In this document: in pieces, positions 1 through 6,012 of the stretch
How the letters are laid out: the number at the start of each line of letters is the position of its first letter
Numbering within the stretch: position 1 is the stretch's first letter
From: Nitronereus sp964503895
Lineage (GTDB): Bacteria; Nitrospirota; Nitrospiria; Nitrospirales; UBA8639
Reading direction: 5' to 3'
Assembly (NCBI GenBank): GCA_964503895.1
Contig: CAZDCF010000049.1
Coordinates: 1 to 6,578, forward strand
Length of the DNA stretch: 6,578 nucleotides
The notes under the pieces: model-generated
What the model was told of the DNA's origin: nothing
What the model saw: the letters and a program-made list of their open reading frames with translations, nothing else
Databases searched by the model: none
Position numbers and translations under genes: made by a program

Positions 1-119
1 TGTTTGTGACCACCATCGTACCGGACTCGTTCGCCCAGAAGGCAATGGCTGATCCAGACTCGACTTTCATTACTGAAAACTTGTTTGAAGATGCCAGCGA
101 TTTCATAAAACTTTTCTAG
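1..119 (+). CDS. C-terminal end of an unrecognised protein, cut by the window edge
   Basis: An open frame enters from the left edge (first complete codon at base 3) and stops at TAG 117-119, giving the last 38 residues of a protein that starts outside the window. The tail is mixed and acidic, ending DASDFIKLF, with no membrane segment and no motif I recognise. It is called coding because the frame is open to the edge, its composition is protein-like, and the space up to the convergent gene ending at 253 holds nothing else. The product is unknown; the upstream sequence would be needed to identify it. Confidence 0.5.
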   Translation, partial: FVTTIVPDSFAQKAMADPDSTFITENLFEDASDFIKLF

Positions 120-252
120 CGTTGTCCATGCTCCCAATCCTGTTTCTTTGAGCAATTATAGATTATTTTCCTTGGTGAGTACTAATCGGCTTATCTAGTG
201 TAGAGCTTTTCGCTCTCAAGTTGTCGAAAGTGTCGTTATGAGTAATCCCCCT
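120..252. other. Convergent intergenic gap with one weak hairpin
   Basis: This 133-bp gap separates two converging genes, so a terminator would be expected. The only symmetric element I see is AGAGC-TTTTC-GCTCT at 202-216, a 5-bp stem with no T tract after it on either strand, so it is not a convincing terminator. No RNA gene or further ORF is visible. Confidence 0.4.
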
Positions 253-627
253 TCATCTTTTCTCTACTTTCATCCAGTGGCGAACAAGCCATCCATACAT
301 AGCCACATTGAGGCTGAGAACCAGAATGCCTAACCATATTTGAATGCTTTGGGTGAGAGCTGCGGGGTACAGAATGGGTAGCAGATAATGGGCGATGAAA
401 CCCGTTTCATACCCGGATTGACCTGCCATCACGCGCAGCCAAATTTCGAGAGGCGTGAGGGGACAGATCCAACCCATGAATTCGATCAGGGTGCCCCAAG
501 CTACGGCCGGAAGGTGAAACCACGCAACCGTTTTCCATCTATAGACGAGCATCGCGCCGAGTATGACGAATAAGACGAAGCCGAAGTGCACAAGGACAAC
601 CACATCTGCAAAAAAATGGTACACCAT
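253..627 (-). CDS. DUF2784 family small integral membrane protein
   Basis: This 124-residue protein has about four hydrophobic segments (roughly residues 7-29, 35-53, 78-92 and 95-115). Its pattern matches the DUF2784 family as I know it: an N-terminal ADVVVLVHFGFVLF segment with His14, an HLP motif at 38-40, the signature CPLTPLE at 55-61 followed by LR, and GFIAHYLLPILYP at 76-88. The molecular function of the family is not known; an inner-membrane location is inferred from the hydrophobic segments. Length fits the family. The ATG at 627 is the natural start because the first membrane helix begins a few residues later, but the Shine-Dalgarno is weak. It lies downstream of the His-rich gene on the same strand with a 127-bp gap, so co-transcription is possible but not shown. 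Confidence 0.85.
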   Translation of the reverse strand: MVYHFFADVVVLVHFGFVLFVILGAMLVYRWKTVAWFHLPAVAWGTLIEFMGWICPLTPLEIWLRVMAGQSGYETGFIAHYLLPILYPAALTQSIQIWLGILVLSLNVAMYGWLVRHWMKVEKR

Positions 628-661
628 CGTCCAATCTCGGTACTTTACCTTTTGTTTCCTC

Positions 662-686
662 GCAAACGGAAGAATGAATCCGTTGC
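662..686. repeat. Inverted repeat (hairpin) between the two minus-strand genes
   Basis: AACGGA at 665-670 and TCCGTT at 679-684 are perfect inverted copies with an 8-base spacer. Flanking GC (662-663) and GC (685-686) extend the stem by two pairs across a single bulged A at 664. It lies 35 bp upstream of the DUF2784 start and about 70 bp downstream of the His-rich gene stop. No T tract follows on the minus strand, so an operator or a processing/stabilising hairpin is as likely as a terminator. Confidence 0.45.
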
Positions 687-754
687 ACTCATATCATCGG
701 CATTTCTTGCTGAGAAATTGGGGTCGCCTTTCTTATTAATCATCATCCCCTTTG

Positions 755-1066
755 CTAATAACACGTGATAAAAGATCCACTACGAGAACAAGAGTGAGAG
801 TGGGAGCTATCAGCGTACTTGCCATAATGGTCGTGAGAGTGAGAGTGATATGAATCAGCGTAATCATGGTCGTGACCATAATCAGCGTACTCGCCATAAT
901 GGTCGTGACTTGTCTTAGCGACACCATAAATTTCATAAGCATCATGATCATGATTACTTCCATGTGCTGTCACGGTTGAATTAAACGGGGCGAAAGCGAT
1001 GAGGGTAATAAGTAACCACACACCAAGAGTGAGTGTACACAAAACAAATCTGTCAAAATGTTTCAT
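755..1066 (-). CDS. Small secreted or membrane-anchored histidine-rich repeat protein (putative metal binder)
   Basis: The 103-residue protein has a basic start (MKHFDR), one hydrophobic stretch at about 7-26, and a possible signal-peptidase site after VTA (residue 34). The rest carries 13 histidines in 69 residues, mostly as HDH or HSH. A repeated block HDHYG(E/K)YAD occurs at 54-62 and 78-86, with HSH/HDH clusters between and after. Two cysteines close the chain (93 and 102). Such tails typically bind Zn, Ni, Cu or Co in the periplasm, but metal and role are inferred from composition only; I recognise no named family. The start at 1066 is preferred over an in-frame ATG at 1099 because AAGGAG sits 8 bases upstream and the signal sequence begins directly. 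The downstream DUF2784 gene is on the same strand. Confidence 0.75.
   Translation of the reverse strand: MKHFDRFVLCTLTLGVWLLITLIAFAPFNSTVTAHGSNHDHDAYEIYGVAKTSHDHYGEYADYGHDHDYADSYHSHSHDHYGKYADSSHSHSCSRSGSFITCY
809..908. repeat. Intragenic near-perfect 28-bp repeat in the His-rich gene
   Basis: Bases 809-836 and 881-908 differ at one position in 28 (T versus C at the eleventh-twelfth base region) and are offset by exactly 72 bp, i.e. 24 codons, so the reading frame is kept. A shorter related copy (AATCAGCGTA...GGTCGTGA) lies between them at about 853-875. They encode the repeated DHYG-YAD block. The near-identity at DNA level, including silent positions, suggests recent duplication rather than only protein-level constraint. 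Confidence 0.75.
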
Positions 1067-1074
1067 CGTTTTGT

Positions 1075-1080
1075 CTCCTT
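1075..1080 (-). promoter_or_regulatory. Ribosome binding site of the His-rich gene
   Basis: On the minus strand AAGGAG stands 8 bases before the ATG at 1066. It decides the start: the upstream in-frame ATG at 1099 would begin before this site and place extra polar residues ahead of the signal sequence. Confidence 0.75.
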
Positions 1081-1091
1081 CTCCGATATTA

Positions 1092-1147
1092 TCTTTCACC
1101 TAAGTGTGATATTCTTTCACGAGAGAATCAAGAGTTCTCACTGAGAA
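1092..1147 (-). promoter_or_regulatory. Repeat-rich upstream region of the His-rich gene, candidate operator
   Basis: TCTTTCAC occurs at 1092-1099 and again at 1113-1120, start-to-start 21 bp, about two helical turns. Just beyond lie alternating arms GAGAA (1123-1127), TTCTC (1135-1139) and GAGAA (1143-1147). On the minus strand GATAAT, a 5/6 match to a sigma-70 -10 box, lies at about 1088-1093, with no good -35 at the right distance. This arrangement is what a regulator site can look like; no specific regulator is recognised. Confidence 0.3.
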
Positions 1148-1180
1148 AAGTTTGCCACTTTCAAAAATCTGAAAAACTTT

Positions 1181-1262
1181 CCGAAGGGGTCGATACGTAT
1201 GGTGCGAGCGGTGCTTTTTTGGGGGGGGAGTTGGCGGCGCTGTATACATTCCGAAGGGTGTC
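1181..1262. repeat. Pair of CCGAAGGG direct repeats flanking a T6G8 tract
   Basis: CCGAAGGG is at 1181-1188 and 1251-1258, start-to-start 70 bp, each followed by a GTC within a few bases. Between them is a T6G8 homopolymer run (1215-1228). After the second copy GGTG-T-CACC (1257-1265) forms a small inverted repeat. All lie in the gap before the lipoprotein gene. Function unknown; chance is possible for the 8-mer pair. Confidence 0.35.
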
Positions 1263-1297
1263 ACCAAAAGTGTAACCTTTTTTTCTTGGCAATATCG

Positions 1298-1609
1298 ATG
1301 ATACGACGATTAATCAGCCAACTCCTCACTTTTTTCACGATAATCATGTCGTGTGTGATGTTGACGGGTTGCATGCCAGAATATTTCTATTGGGAGAGAA
1401 CAGACGGGCAACTTTGGGATGAGAAACATTTTGACAACGCGAAGGCCCGTTGTGGAATTAAGTCGGAAAAAGTTTCGACCTTTGTAATGAACCAATCTCG
1501 TCTAGATTATACATACAATACGGAGTATTGTAGTTGTATGCTACTTGAGGGCTATGAGGACATAGGAAATGACGAACAAACACCTCTTTGTAAAGTATAT
1601 CTACCATAA
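1298..1609 (+). CDS. Small cysteine-containing lipoprotein, function unknown
   Basis: With the ATG at 1298 the product is 103 residues. It has a short basic N-terminus (MIRR), a hydrophobic core at about 8-22, and a clear lipobox LTGC at 22-25, so signal peptidase II cleavage and acylation of Cys25 are expected. Residue 26 is Met, not Asp, so outer-membrane sorting would be the default under the E. coli rule. The mature part has four further cysteines (52, 78, 80, 98), including a CSCM motif followed by LLEGY, which could form disulfides or bind metal. I do not recognise a named family. The frame is open up to an ATG at 1199, but that start would bury the signal peptide behind 33 residues with no lipoprotein character. 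No good Shine-Dalgarno precedes either start. The mltB-like gene follows after 55 bp on the same strand and may be co-transcribed. Confidence 0.7.
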   Translation: MIRRLISQLLTFFTIIMSCVMLTGCMPEYFYWERTDGQLWDEKHFDNAKARCGIKSEKVSTFVMNQSRLDYTYNTEYCSCMLLEGYEDIGNDEQTPLCKVYLP

Positions 1610-1664
1610 ATGCATTTGATTGCTTTTTCTAAGATGGAGAAGAAGTTTGCAAAGGAGTTGAAGT

Positions 1665-2642
1665 ATGGCATTACGCAGATCCATGAACCAGCTGAGCGCG
1701 ATCGTGATTCTCGTCATCTTATCGGGATCCCCTGCCTATGCTGATACGGGTTTTGATGTATGGGTAGAAGAATTGAAGGTTGAGGCTCGCAGTCAGGGGA
1801 TTGATAGTGCACTCCTTGACCGTGCCTTCCAAGGGATGAAGCCACTCCCGCAGGTGTTGCGGCACGATTGCCATCAACCGGAATCAACGATCACGTTTGA
1901 ACAATACCGAACACGGACGGTGAACCGGGAACGTATTCGAAAAGGGCGTCAGATGTTGGCACGACATCATACGCTTTTACAGAAAATCGGCCATCAGTAT
2001 GGTGTGCAGCCACGATTTTTAGTTGCCTTCTGGGGAGTGGAAACCGACTACGGGCGGTATACTGGGCAGTTTCACGTGCTTGAGGCCCTGGCCACGCTTG
2101 CGTATGACGGTCGACGGAGTGCGTACTTTCGCAAGGAGCTTCTTAATGCGCTTTCTATTGTGCAGGAAGGATCTATATCCCTTCCCGTGATGAAGGGATC
2201 CTGGGCGGGGGCGATGGGACACATTCAGTTTATGCCCTCCTCGTTTCGGCGATTTGCTGTCGATTACGATGGAGATGGCCGAAAAGATATTTGGACGACA
2301 CTTGCAGATATCTTTGCCTCTGCTGCAAATTATCTCTCTCGATCAGGCTGGCAAGAGGGGGAGCGGTGGGGGCGTCGAGCCACGTTGCCATCTGGGTTTA
2401 ATGCGACACACGCGACGCTCAATATTAAGAAATCCCTGCACGATTGGCACCGACTTGGTGTCCGTCGGGCAAATGGGGCACGGCTTCCTCTCTCAGCGAT
2501 GGATGGCTCCATTGTGTTGCCTGGTGGTAGGAAGGGACCGGCTTACCTAGTCTATGAAAATTTCAGAGTGACGATGAAGTGGAATCGTTCACAGTATTTT
2601 GCTATCAGCGTGGGGCTGCTAGCCGATGCGATTATTCAATAG
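1665..2642 (+). CDS. mltB: Lytic murein transglycosylase, MltB/Slt35 family
   Basis: This 325-residue enzyme should cleave the MurNAc-GlcNAc bond of peptidoglycan with formation of 1,6-anhydroMurNAc in the periplasm. The N-terminus is a signal peptide (hydrophobic 9-24, AYA|D at about 24-27) without a lipobox, so it is probably soluble like Slt35 rather than acylated. Family motifs are present in order: YGVQPRFLVAFWGVETDYG (112-130) with catalytic Glu126; the GSWAGAMGHIQFMPSSF segment (178-194); an EF-hand-like calcium loop DYDGDGRKDIW (200-210); an NYL...GW segment (222-229); and the C-terminal NF..T..WNRS..FA..V..LAD block (299-321). There is no C-terminal PG_binding_1 domain. AAGGAG at 1652-1657, 7 bases upstream, supports the ATG at 1665. 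Family assignment is secure; the mltB symbol is by family, not proven orthology. Confidence 0.93.
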   Translation: MALRRSMNQLSAIVILVILSGSPAYADTGFDVWVEELKVEARSQGIDSALLDRAFQGMKPLPQVLRHDCHQPESTITFEQYRTRTVNRERIRKGRQMLARHHTLLQKIGHQYGVQPRFLVAFWGVETDYGRYTGQFHVLEALATLAYDGRRSAYFRKELLNALSIVQEGSISLPVMKGSWAGAMGHIQFMPSSFRRFAVDYDGDGRKDIWTTLADIFASAANYLSRSGWQEGERWGRRATLPSGFNATHATLNIKKSLHDWHRLGVRRANGARLPLSAMDGSIVLPGGRKGPAYLVYENFRVTMKWNRSQYFAISVGLLADAIIQ

Positions 2643-2654
2643 AAGGCGACGCTG

Positions 2655-2686
2655 TATCATACCATGTTTGTGAGCGAAGTATGATA
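2655..2686. repeat. 8-bp perfect inverted repeat just after the mltB-like gene
   Basis: TATCATAC (2655-2662) and GTATGATA (2679-2686) are exact inverted copies separated by 16 bases, starting 13 bases after the mltB-like stop. The stem is A+T-rich and no T tract follows on the plus strand, so it is not a standard intrinsic terminator. The arm spacing (24 bp centre to centre) would also suit a dimeric DNA-binding protein acting on the downstream methyltransferase gene. Confidence 0.5.
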
Positions 2687-2715
2687 AATATGATTATTCA
2701 AATGCTAAGATACAA

Positions 2716-2744
2716 TTGAACGATATGTTAGAAAGTTTTATCAC
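2716..2744 (+). promoter_or_regulatory. Weak candidate sigma-70 promoter for the methyltransferase gene
   Basis: TTGAAC (2716-2721, 4/6 to TTGACA) and TATCAC (2739-2744, 4/6 to TATAAT) are 17 bp apart, ending 40 bp before the start codon. The region is A+T-rich and the inverted repeat at 2655-2686 lies just upstream. Boxes of this quality occur by chance, so this is only a candidate. Confidence 0.25.
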
Positions 2745-2784
2745 ATCTCAATGATTTATAAAGGATGAGGCATGGAGATGCCCT

Positions 2785-3558
2785 ATGAGAGCAGACTACC
2801 ACATTGTTAAATCACCAAATGTCGGAGAAATAGAAAAACTAGACCATTATTGGACAGACAAATGGAAATCTATTGGCAGCCGTCGTAGACCATTATGGCG
2901 GATCAAAGCTGGTCCGGAATATCGTTTTTTCTTGAAGGAGGCGCCGGAACCTAATGCCCAGATCAGGGTTTTGGATGGTGGTTGCGGTCTAGGCGAGTGG
3001 TCAATGTTGTTGAAAAAGGCTGGATACAAACCGTACGGATTGGATATCTGTGAAGAAGTGATTGCGTCTCTTCGGGAAGAGTTTACAGATATAAATTTTC
3101 TTTGCGGTGATATCCGGCAAACTAGTTTTGAAAATGCGTTTTTTGACCTATACATCTCGTGGGGAGTGTTTGAGCATTTTGAAAACGGGCTTCAGGATTC
3201 TTTCAATGAGGCATACCGCGTTCTCAAGCCAGGCGGCAAGCTGATTGTAACGGTGCCTTTTTACAGCCAGCGGTTGAAGGACGTTGAAACTGATGACAAT
3301 CTTCCAGCACCGCAAGATAGGGAATTTTATCAATGGCGATTAGGAATCAACGAATTAGTTGAAGAATTCAAGAAGGGAGGGTTTGACTGCTCAGAGGCGA
3401 CGCCAATTTACCGCAGTGAAGGGTTGCGACGCCATCTGCATCATAGCTATGGCATGCCCTACAACAGAATCACTCATGTGCTGACAACAGCTTTTGCACC
3501 TTTTGTCTCTGCGGAATATTTTGCTCATATGCTGATTGCTGTCGGGGTAAAAAAATAG
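2785..3558 (+). CDS. Class I SAM-dependent methyltransferase (Methyltransf_11-like)
   Basis: The 257-residue soluble protein has a Rossmann-type methyltransferase core. Motif I is VLDGGCGLGEW (62-72), the SAM-binding glycine loop. GLDIC (85-89) carries the acidic residue expected to bind the SAM ribose. CGDI (107-110) precedes the adenine-side loop; DLYISWGVFEHF (121-132) is the motif II region; LKPGGKLIVTVP (147-158) is motif III. About 60 residues precede motif I and about 100 follow motif III, probably setting the substrate. The acceptor (small molecule, lipid, sugar or protein) cannot be told from sequence; the neighbours give no pathway. GGAG at 2774-2777, 7 bases upstream, supports the ATG at 2785. 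Earlier ATGs at 2765 and 2772 are out of frame and close quickly. It is probably transcribed on its own, given the 142-bp gap before it and the convergent gene after it. Confidence 0.88.
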   Translation: MRADYHIVKSPNVGEIEKLDHYWTDKWKSIGSRRRPLWRIKAGPEYRFFLKEAPEPNAQIRVLDGGCGLGEWSMLLKKAGYKPYGLDICEEVIASLREEFTDINFLCGDIRQTSFENAFFDLYISWGVFEHFENGLQDSFNEAYRVLKPGGKLIVTVPFYSQRLKDVETDDNLPAPQDREFYQWRLGINELVEEFKKGGFDCSEATPIYRSEGLRRHLHHSYGMPYNRITHVLTTAFAPFVSAEYFAHMLIAVGVKK

Positions 3559-3704
3559 AGATTTCTGACAATCTTAGAATATACAGAATATGAAAATTTT
3601 AAGAATTATCCATTTAAATTCTCTAGTGTATCTAATGGTATTTAGGGATTACTCGATCTGCGAGTGAATAAAGACAATGAGTACGCGTCATGCATATCAT
3701 TTTT
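3559..3704. other. Convergent intergenic gap with weak hairpins
   Basis: Between the methyltransferase (plus) and the fusion gene (minus), ACTCG-ATCTG-CGAGT (3651-3665) forms a 5-bp stem without a T tract. ATGA-GTACGCG-TCAT (3677-3691) forms a 4-bp stem followed, after 8 bases, by a T7 run (3700-3706) that already overlaps the fusion gene's stop. The second could serve as a poor plus-strand terminator. No gene is visible here. Confidence 0.3.
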
Positions 3705-5942
3705 TTATTCAACTTGCCCAGACGATTTATATCGATGAGCTACCAAATTCCACCCGTATGGAGAGGTAAGCTCAAGATACGATGGGCCAGGAACAACTGA
3801 ATTCTTTGTTGTAAATAACATGTCGGCCCCATTTAAAACTACTCTAGATTTCCATTTCCCGTTTGTCTTACTAAAAAAAGTAGAAACAGTAGTTTCCCCT
3901 TCTATCCTGTATTCCTCTGAAACTTGAGCGCCTACCGAATCTCCTTCAAATTGCTCCAACTTGAGTTGTGAGCTAACGCGAATCAAGTCAAACAAGGGAC
4001 GAATCATATCCGTTACTAATTTAGAGGTCCCCTTAGAAAAATAAGAATAGGGAAGCTCGTTTTTCCAATGAAGCGGGATTGACGAAGTTAGTGGGACTAG
4101 GGATGCGCCTACTGCAAAAGCAAATAAGGCTGTGTCTGTCGGGCCGATGTAATTTAGAATCAAAAAAAGTCCTCGATGAACTGAGAATGAGGCTTGCGCT
4201 CCTGTAGGTAGGGATTCGATATAGGATATTCCATTGAAATCTACGGATACTTTCCACCTCTCCTCTTTTACTGAGTTGCCTACGGTAACCTTGTAAACAT
4301 TCTCAAAATCAATCGGCATTGTTAAAAAAGTAGCGAGCGAGGGATTAGATACCAAATTCTTTACATAGTCGCCTTCCTCAGGAGGTGCCTGAATTTCAAC
4401 CATCGAGATAGAGTCGATTGACTCTTTTCGAATAAATGTGGAAAAGGTTGGGCAGATAGTTAGGCTTCCCAAGTTGGGACTTTGCTGAACATGAAAATGA
4501 AGATGTGGCTCGGGAGATCGCCCAGAATTACCACAGAGCCCCAGGATGTTACCTCTTTGAACAGAATTTCCTTCTTTTACCCTGATGGTTTTCCACGATA
4601 AGTGAGCTAGAACTGAATACAGTTGGGAATTGTGTTGTATGATCACAAAGTTACCCCAATTGTCTTTGGTGTTGATTATACCAATCTCATTATCTGGCAC
4701 CCGGTCTACAACCCTTATAACCGTTCCATCTGCTGGTGCAAGCACGGGCAATCGGTAGGCATGGTAATTAGGGGGTTTGTGCCCGGCCAAAGAAAAAGAT
4801 TGTCCTTTTTCATCTACGACTACGAAGTCCCATGCATATTTCCATTGATCCTGATGAGTATACTTTCCCTGAATGCCTTGAGAGATTTTCCATTCACCAT
4901 TAAATGGAAGAGAAAAAAATGTTTCCAAATTATTGTTCTCTAAGTGTTTATGCCAAGTCGAATCATAGTCCATATTTTTTTCTGGTGTAGAAGGGATAAA
5001 TTTTACAAGCTTGGGGGAGTAGCCATGTTCTCTAAATTTTAGAGCATATAAAATAAGGAGGCTGGTAAAAACAGACGGAGCTGTCAGAATCGAAGCCTCA
5101 AAAAAAATCTGATCTAATATTTCATACATTGCTAAGCCAGTTAATGCACAAATAGCTGTGGCAACGATGGCAAGACCATAAGAAGCCAAACTTGGAATAA
5201 CGAATACGCCTCCTAGAATTACCGCTGTCAATATAGAATTAAACCCAAGCAGGTCAGCGTTTATTCCCTCTAGGTTGTTGTCTACGGCAAGAAGCAGTGA
5301 GAATCCGATGAGAAATCCCCCTATCGAGAGCATGCAAAAAATTCTAGAAACAAGTAGTAGACCAACAAATAGTAAAAGACCTGAAAGTTCATGGGGCATA
5401 AACAAGATACTGCCTAATGCACGAAGAAACGACTTGCTTGCATTAAAATGGTCATCCAGTAATAGCAGATTGCTAAAATCCGCTATTGTCTGGCTTGGTT
5501 CTGGAATAGCCAGAAATTCCCCTATAAGCCAAACAATGGGGGTAACTATGATAAAAGGCAGGCTCAGGATTGGAAGATGGACATAGTAACCCAAGAGGCT
5601 AGTTAGTCCGACAGTCAAAAAAACGGTCATTAAACTTCCAGCTATTATTAGTAGGACTAATGTAGGGTTTAGATCAAAGGAGAATGCTAGGCAAAGCCCG
5701 ACAAGAATTGCGTTATACCCATAGTAGCCGGTTTCGACAATTTTACGATTAAATCCCAAAAGTGTCGCGCTCCCATTCGCTGCAAATGTTGCACAAAGGC
5801 TTGCAATTAGCATATCCGGCTTCAGTGCTATGGCTGCTATGACAAACCAGCCAACTGCAAATGTGTTGGATAATAAGATTTGTGAATAACTTAAAAGGGT
5901 AGCTTTGTGCCAGAACGTTACAAAGGAAGGGATTTTGCGCAA
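3705..5942 (-). CDS. Urea transporter (UT) domain fused to M23 zinc metallopeptidase and a C-terminal repeat domain
   Basis: This is a 745-residue multidomain protein. Residues about 14-305 form a full UT channel: the N-terminal LLSYSQILLSNT motif, first-repeat GYYGYNAILVGLCLAF (72-87), second-repeat LLGFNSILTAVILGG (231-245), and about ten hydrophobic helices in two halves. This family lets urea (or related small solutes) cross the membrane passively. After a polar linker (305-345) comes an M23/LytM domain (about 345-515): THQDQWKYAWDF gives zinc ligands His363 and Asp372, LAHLS gives His447, and PHLHFH gives His480 and zinc ligand His482. The family hydrolyses peptidoglycan cross-links. Residues 515-745 are unrecognised, with a repeated W-K-x-x-V-x-x-N-G motif (563-571, 697-705). 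The start is TTG: no ATG, GTG or TTG lies between it and an upstream in-frame stop, the next Met is residue 44 inside the channel, and AGGTG lies 4 bases before. Domain calls are strong; substrate and role are inferred. Confidence 0.9.
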   Translation of the reverse strand: MRKIPSFVTFWHKATLLSYSQILLSNTFAVGWFVIAAIALKPDMLIASLCATFAANGSATLLGFNRKIVETGYYGYNAILVGLCLAFSFDLNPTLVLLIIAGSLMTVFLTVGLTSLLGYYVHLPILSLPFIIVTPIVWLIGEFLAIPEPSQTIADFSNLLLLDDHFNASKSFLRALGSILFMPHELSGLLLFVGLLLVSRIFCMLSIGGFLIGFSLLLAVDNNLEGINADLLGFNSILTAVILGGVFVIPSLASYGLAIVATAICALTGLAMYEILDQIFFEASILTAPSVFTSLLILYALKFREHGYSPKLVKFIPSTPEKNMDYDSTWHKHLENNNLETFFSLPFNGEWKISQGIQGKYTHQDQWKYAWDFVVVDEKGQSFSLAGHKPPNYHAYRLPVLAPADGTVIRVVDRVPDNEIGIINTKDNWGNFVIIQHNSQLYSVLAHLSWKTIRVKEGNSVQRGNILGLCGNSGRSPEPHLHFHVQQSPNLGSLTICPTFSTFIRKESIDSISMVEIQAPPEEGDYVKNLVSNPSLATFLTMPIDFENVYKVTVGNSVKEERWKVSVDFNGISYIESLPTGAQASFSVHRGLFLILNYIGPTDTALFAFAVGASLVPLTSSIPLHWKNELPYSYFSKGTSKLVTDMIRPLFDLIRVSSQLKLEQFEGDSVGAQVSEEYRIEGETTVSTFFSKTNGKWKSRVVLNGADMLFTTKNSVVPGPSYLELTSPYGWNLVAHRYKSSGQVE

Positions 5943-6012
5943 TTCACACCTATCTAACTCACGAAACCCAAGACCTGATGAGATTAGATATTCTTCGCAG
6001 ACAAATAAAACC
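5943..6012 (-). promoter_or_regulatory. Leader region upstream of the UT-M23 gene
   Basis: These 70 bases lie between the hairpin at 6013-6034 and the TTG start. The minus strand holds AGGTG 4 bases before TTG as a modest ribosome binding site. I find no convincing -10/-35 pair; an A+T-rich AATATCTAATC stretch at about 5981-5991 is the only loosely -10-like sequence. Whether the gene has its own promoter or depends on read-through past the hairpin is open. Confidence 0.3.

Noticed and set aside
809..908. CRISPR-like repeat array
   Set aside because: There are only two full copies and one partial, spaced by a codon multiple and inside a coding frame that explains them.
736..963. 75-residue Met/Thr/Ile-rich ORF on the minus strand
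   Set aside because: It is the shifted frame of the His-rich repeat gene; its repeats arise from the same DNA repeats and it has no ribosome binding site.
1067..1099. Longer His-rich protein starting at the ATG at 1099
   Set aside because: It adds 11 polar residues before the signal sequence, whereas AAGGAG lies at ideal distance from the ATG at 1066.
1199..1297. N-terminal extension of the lipoprotein from the ATG at 1199
   Set aside because: It would place 33 residues, including the G8 tract, before a clear lipoprotein signal peptide.
2254..2550. 98-residue ORF on the plus strand inside the mltB-like gene
   Set aside because: It overlaps a well-supported transglycosylase in another frame and has no protein-family character.
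2765..2808. ATG starts at 2765 and 2772 upstream of the methyltransferase
   Set aside because: Both are out of frame with the methyltransferase and end after 7 and 12 codons; no leader-peptide feature is seen.
3651..3665. ACTCG/CGAGT hairpin as a terminator of the methyltransferase gene
   Set aside because: The stem is only 5 bp and no T tract follows on either strand.
4623..4943. 106-residue ORF on the plus strand
   Set aside because: It is antisense to the M23 domain of the fusion gene, where zinc ligands are conserved.
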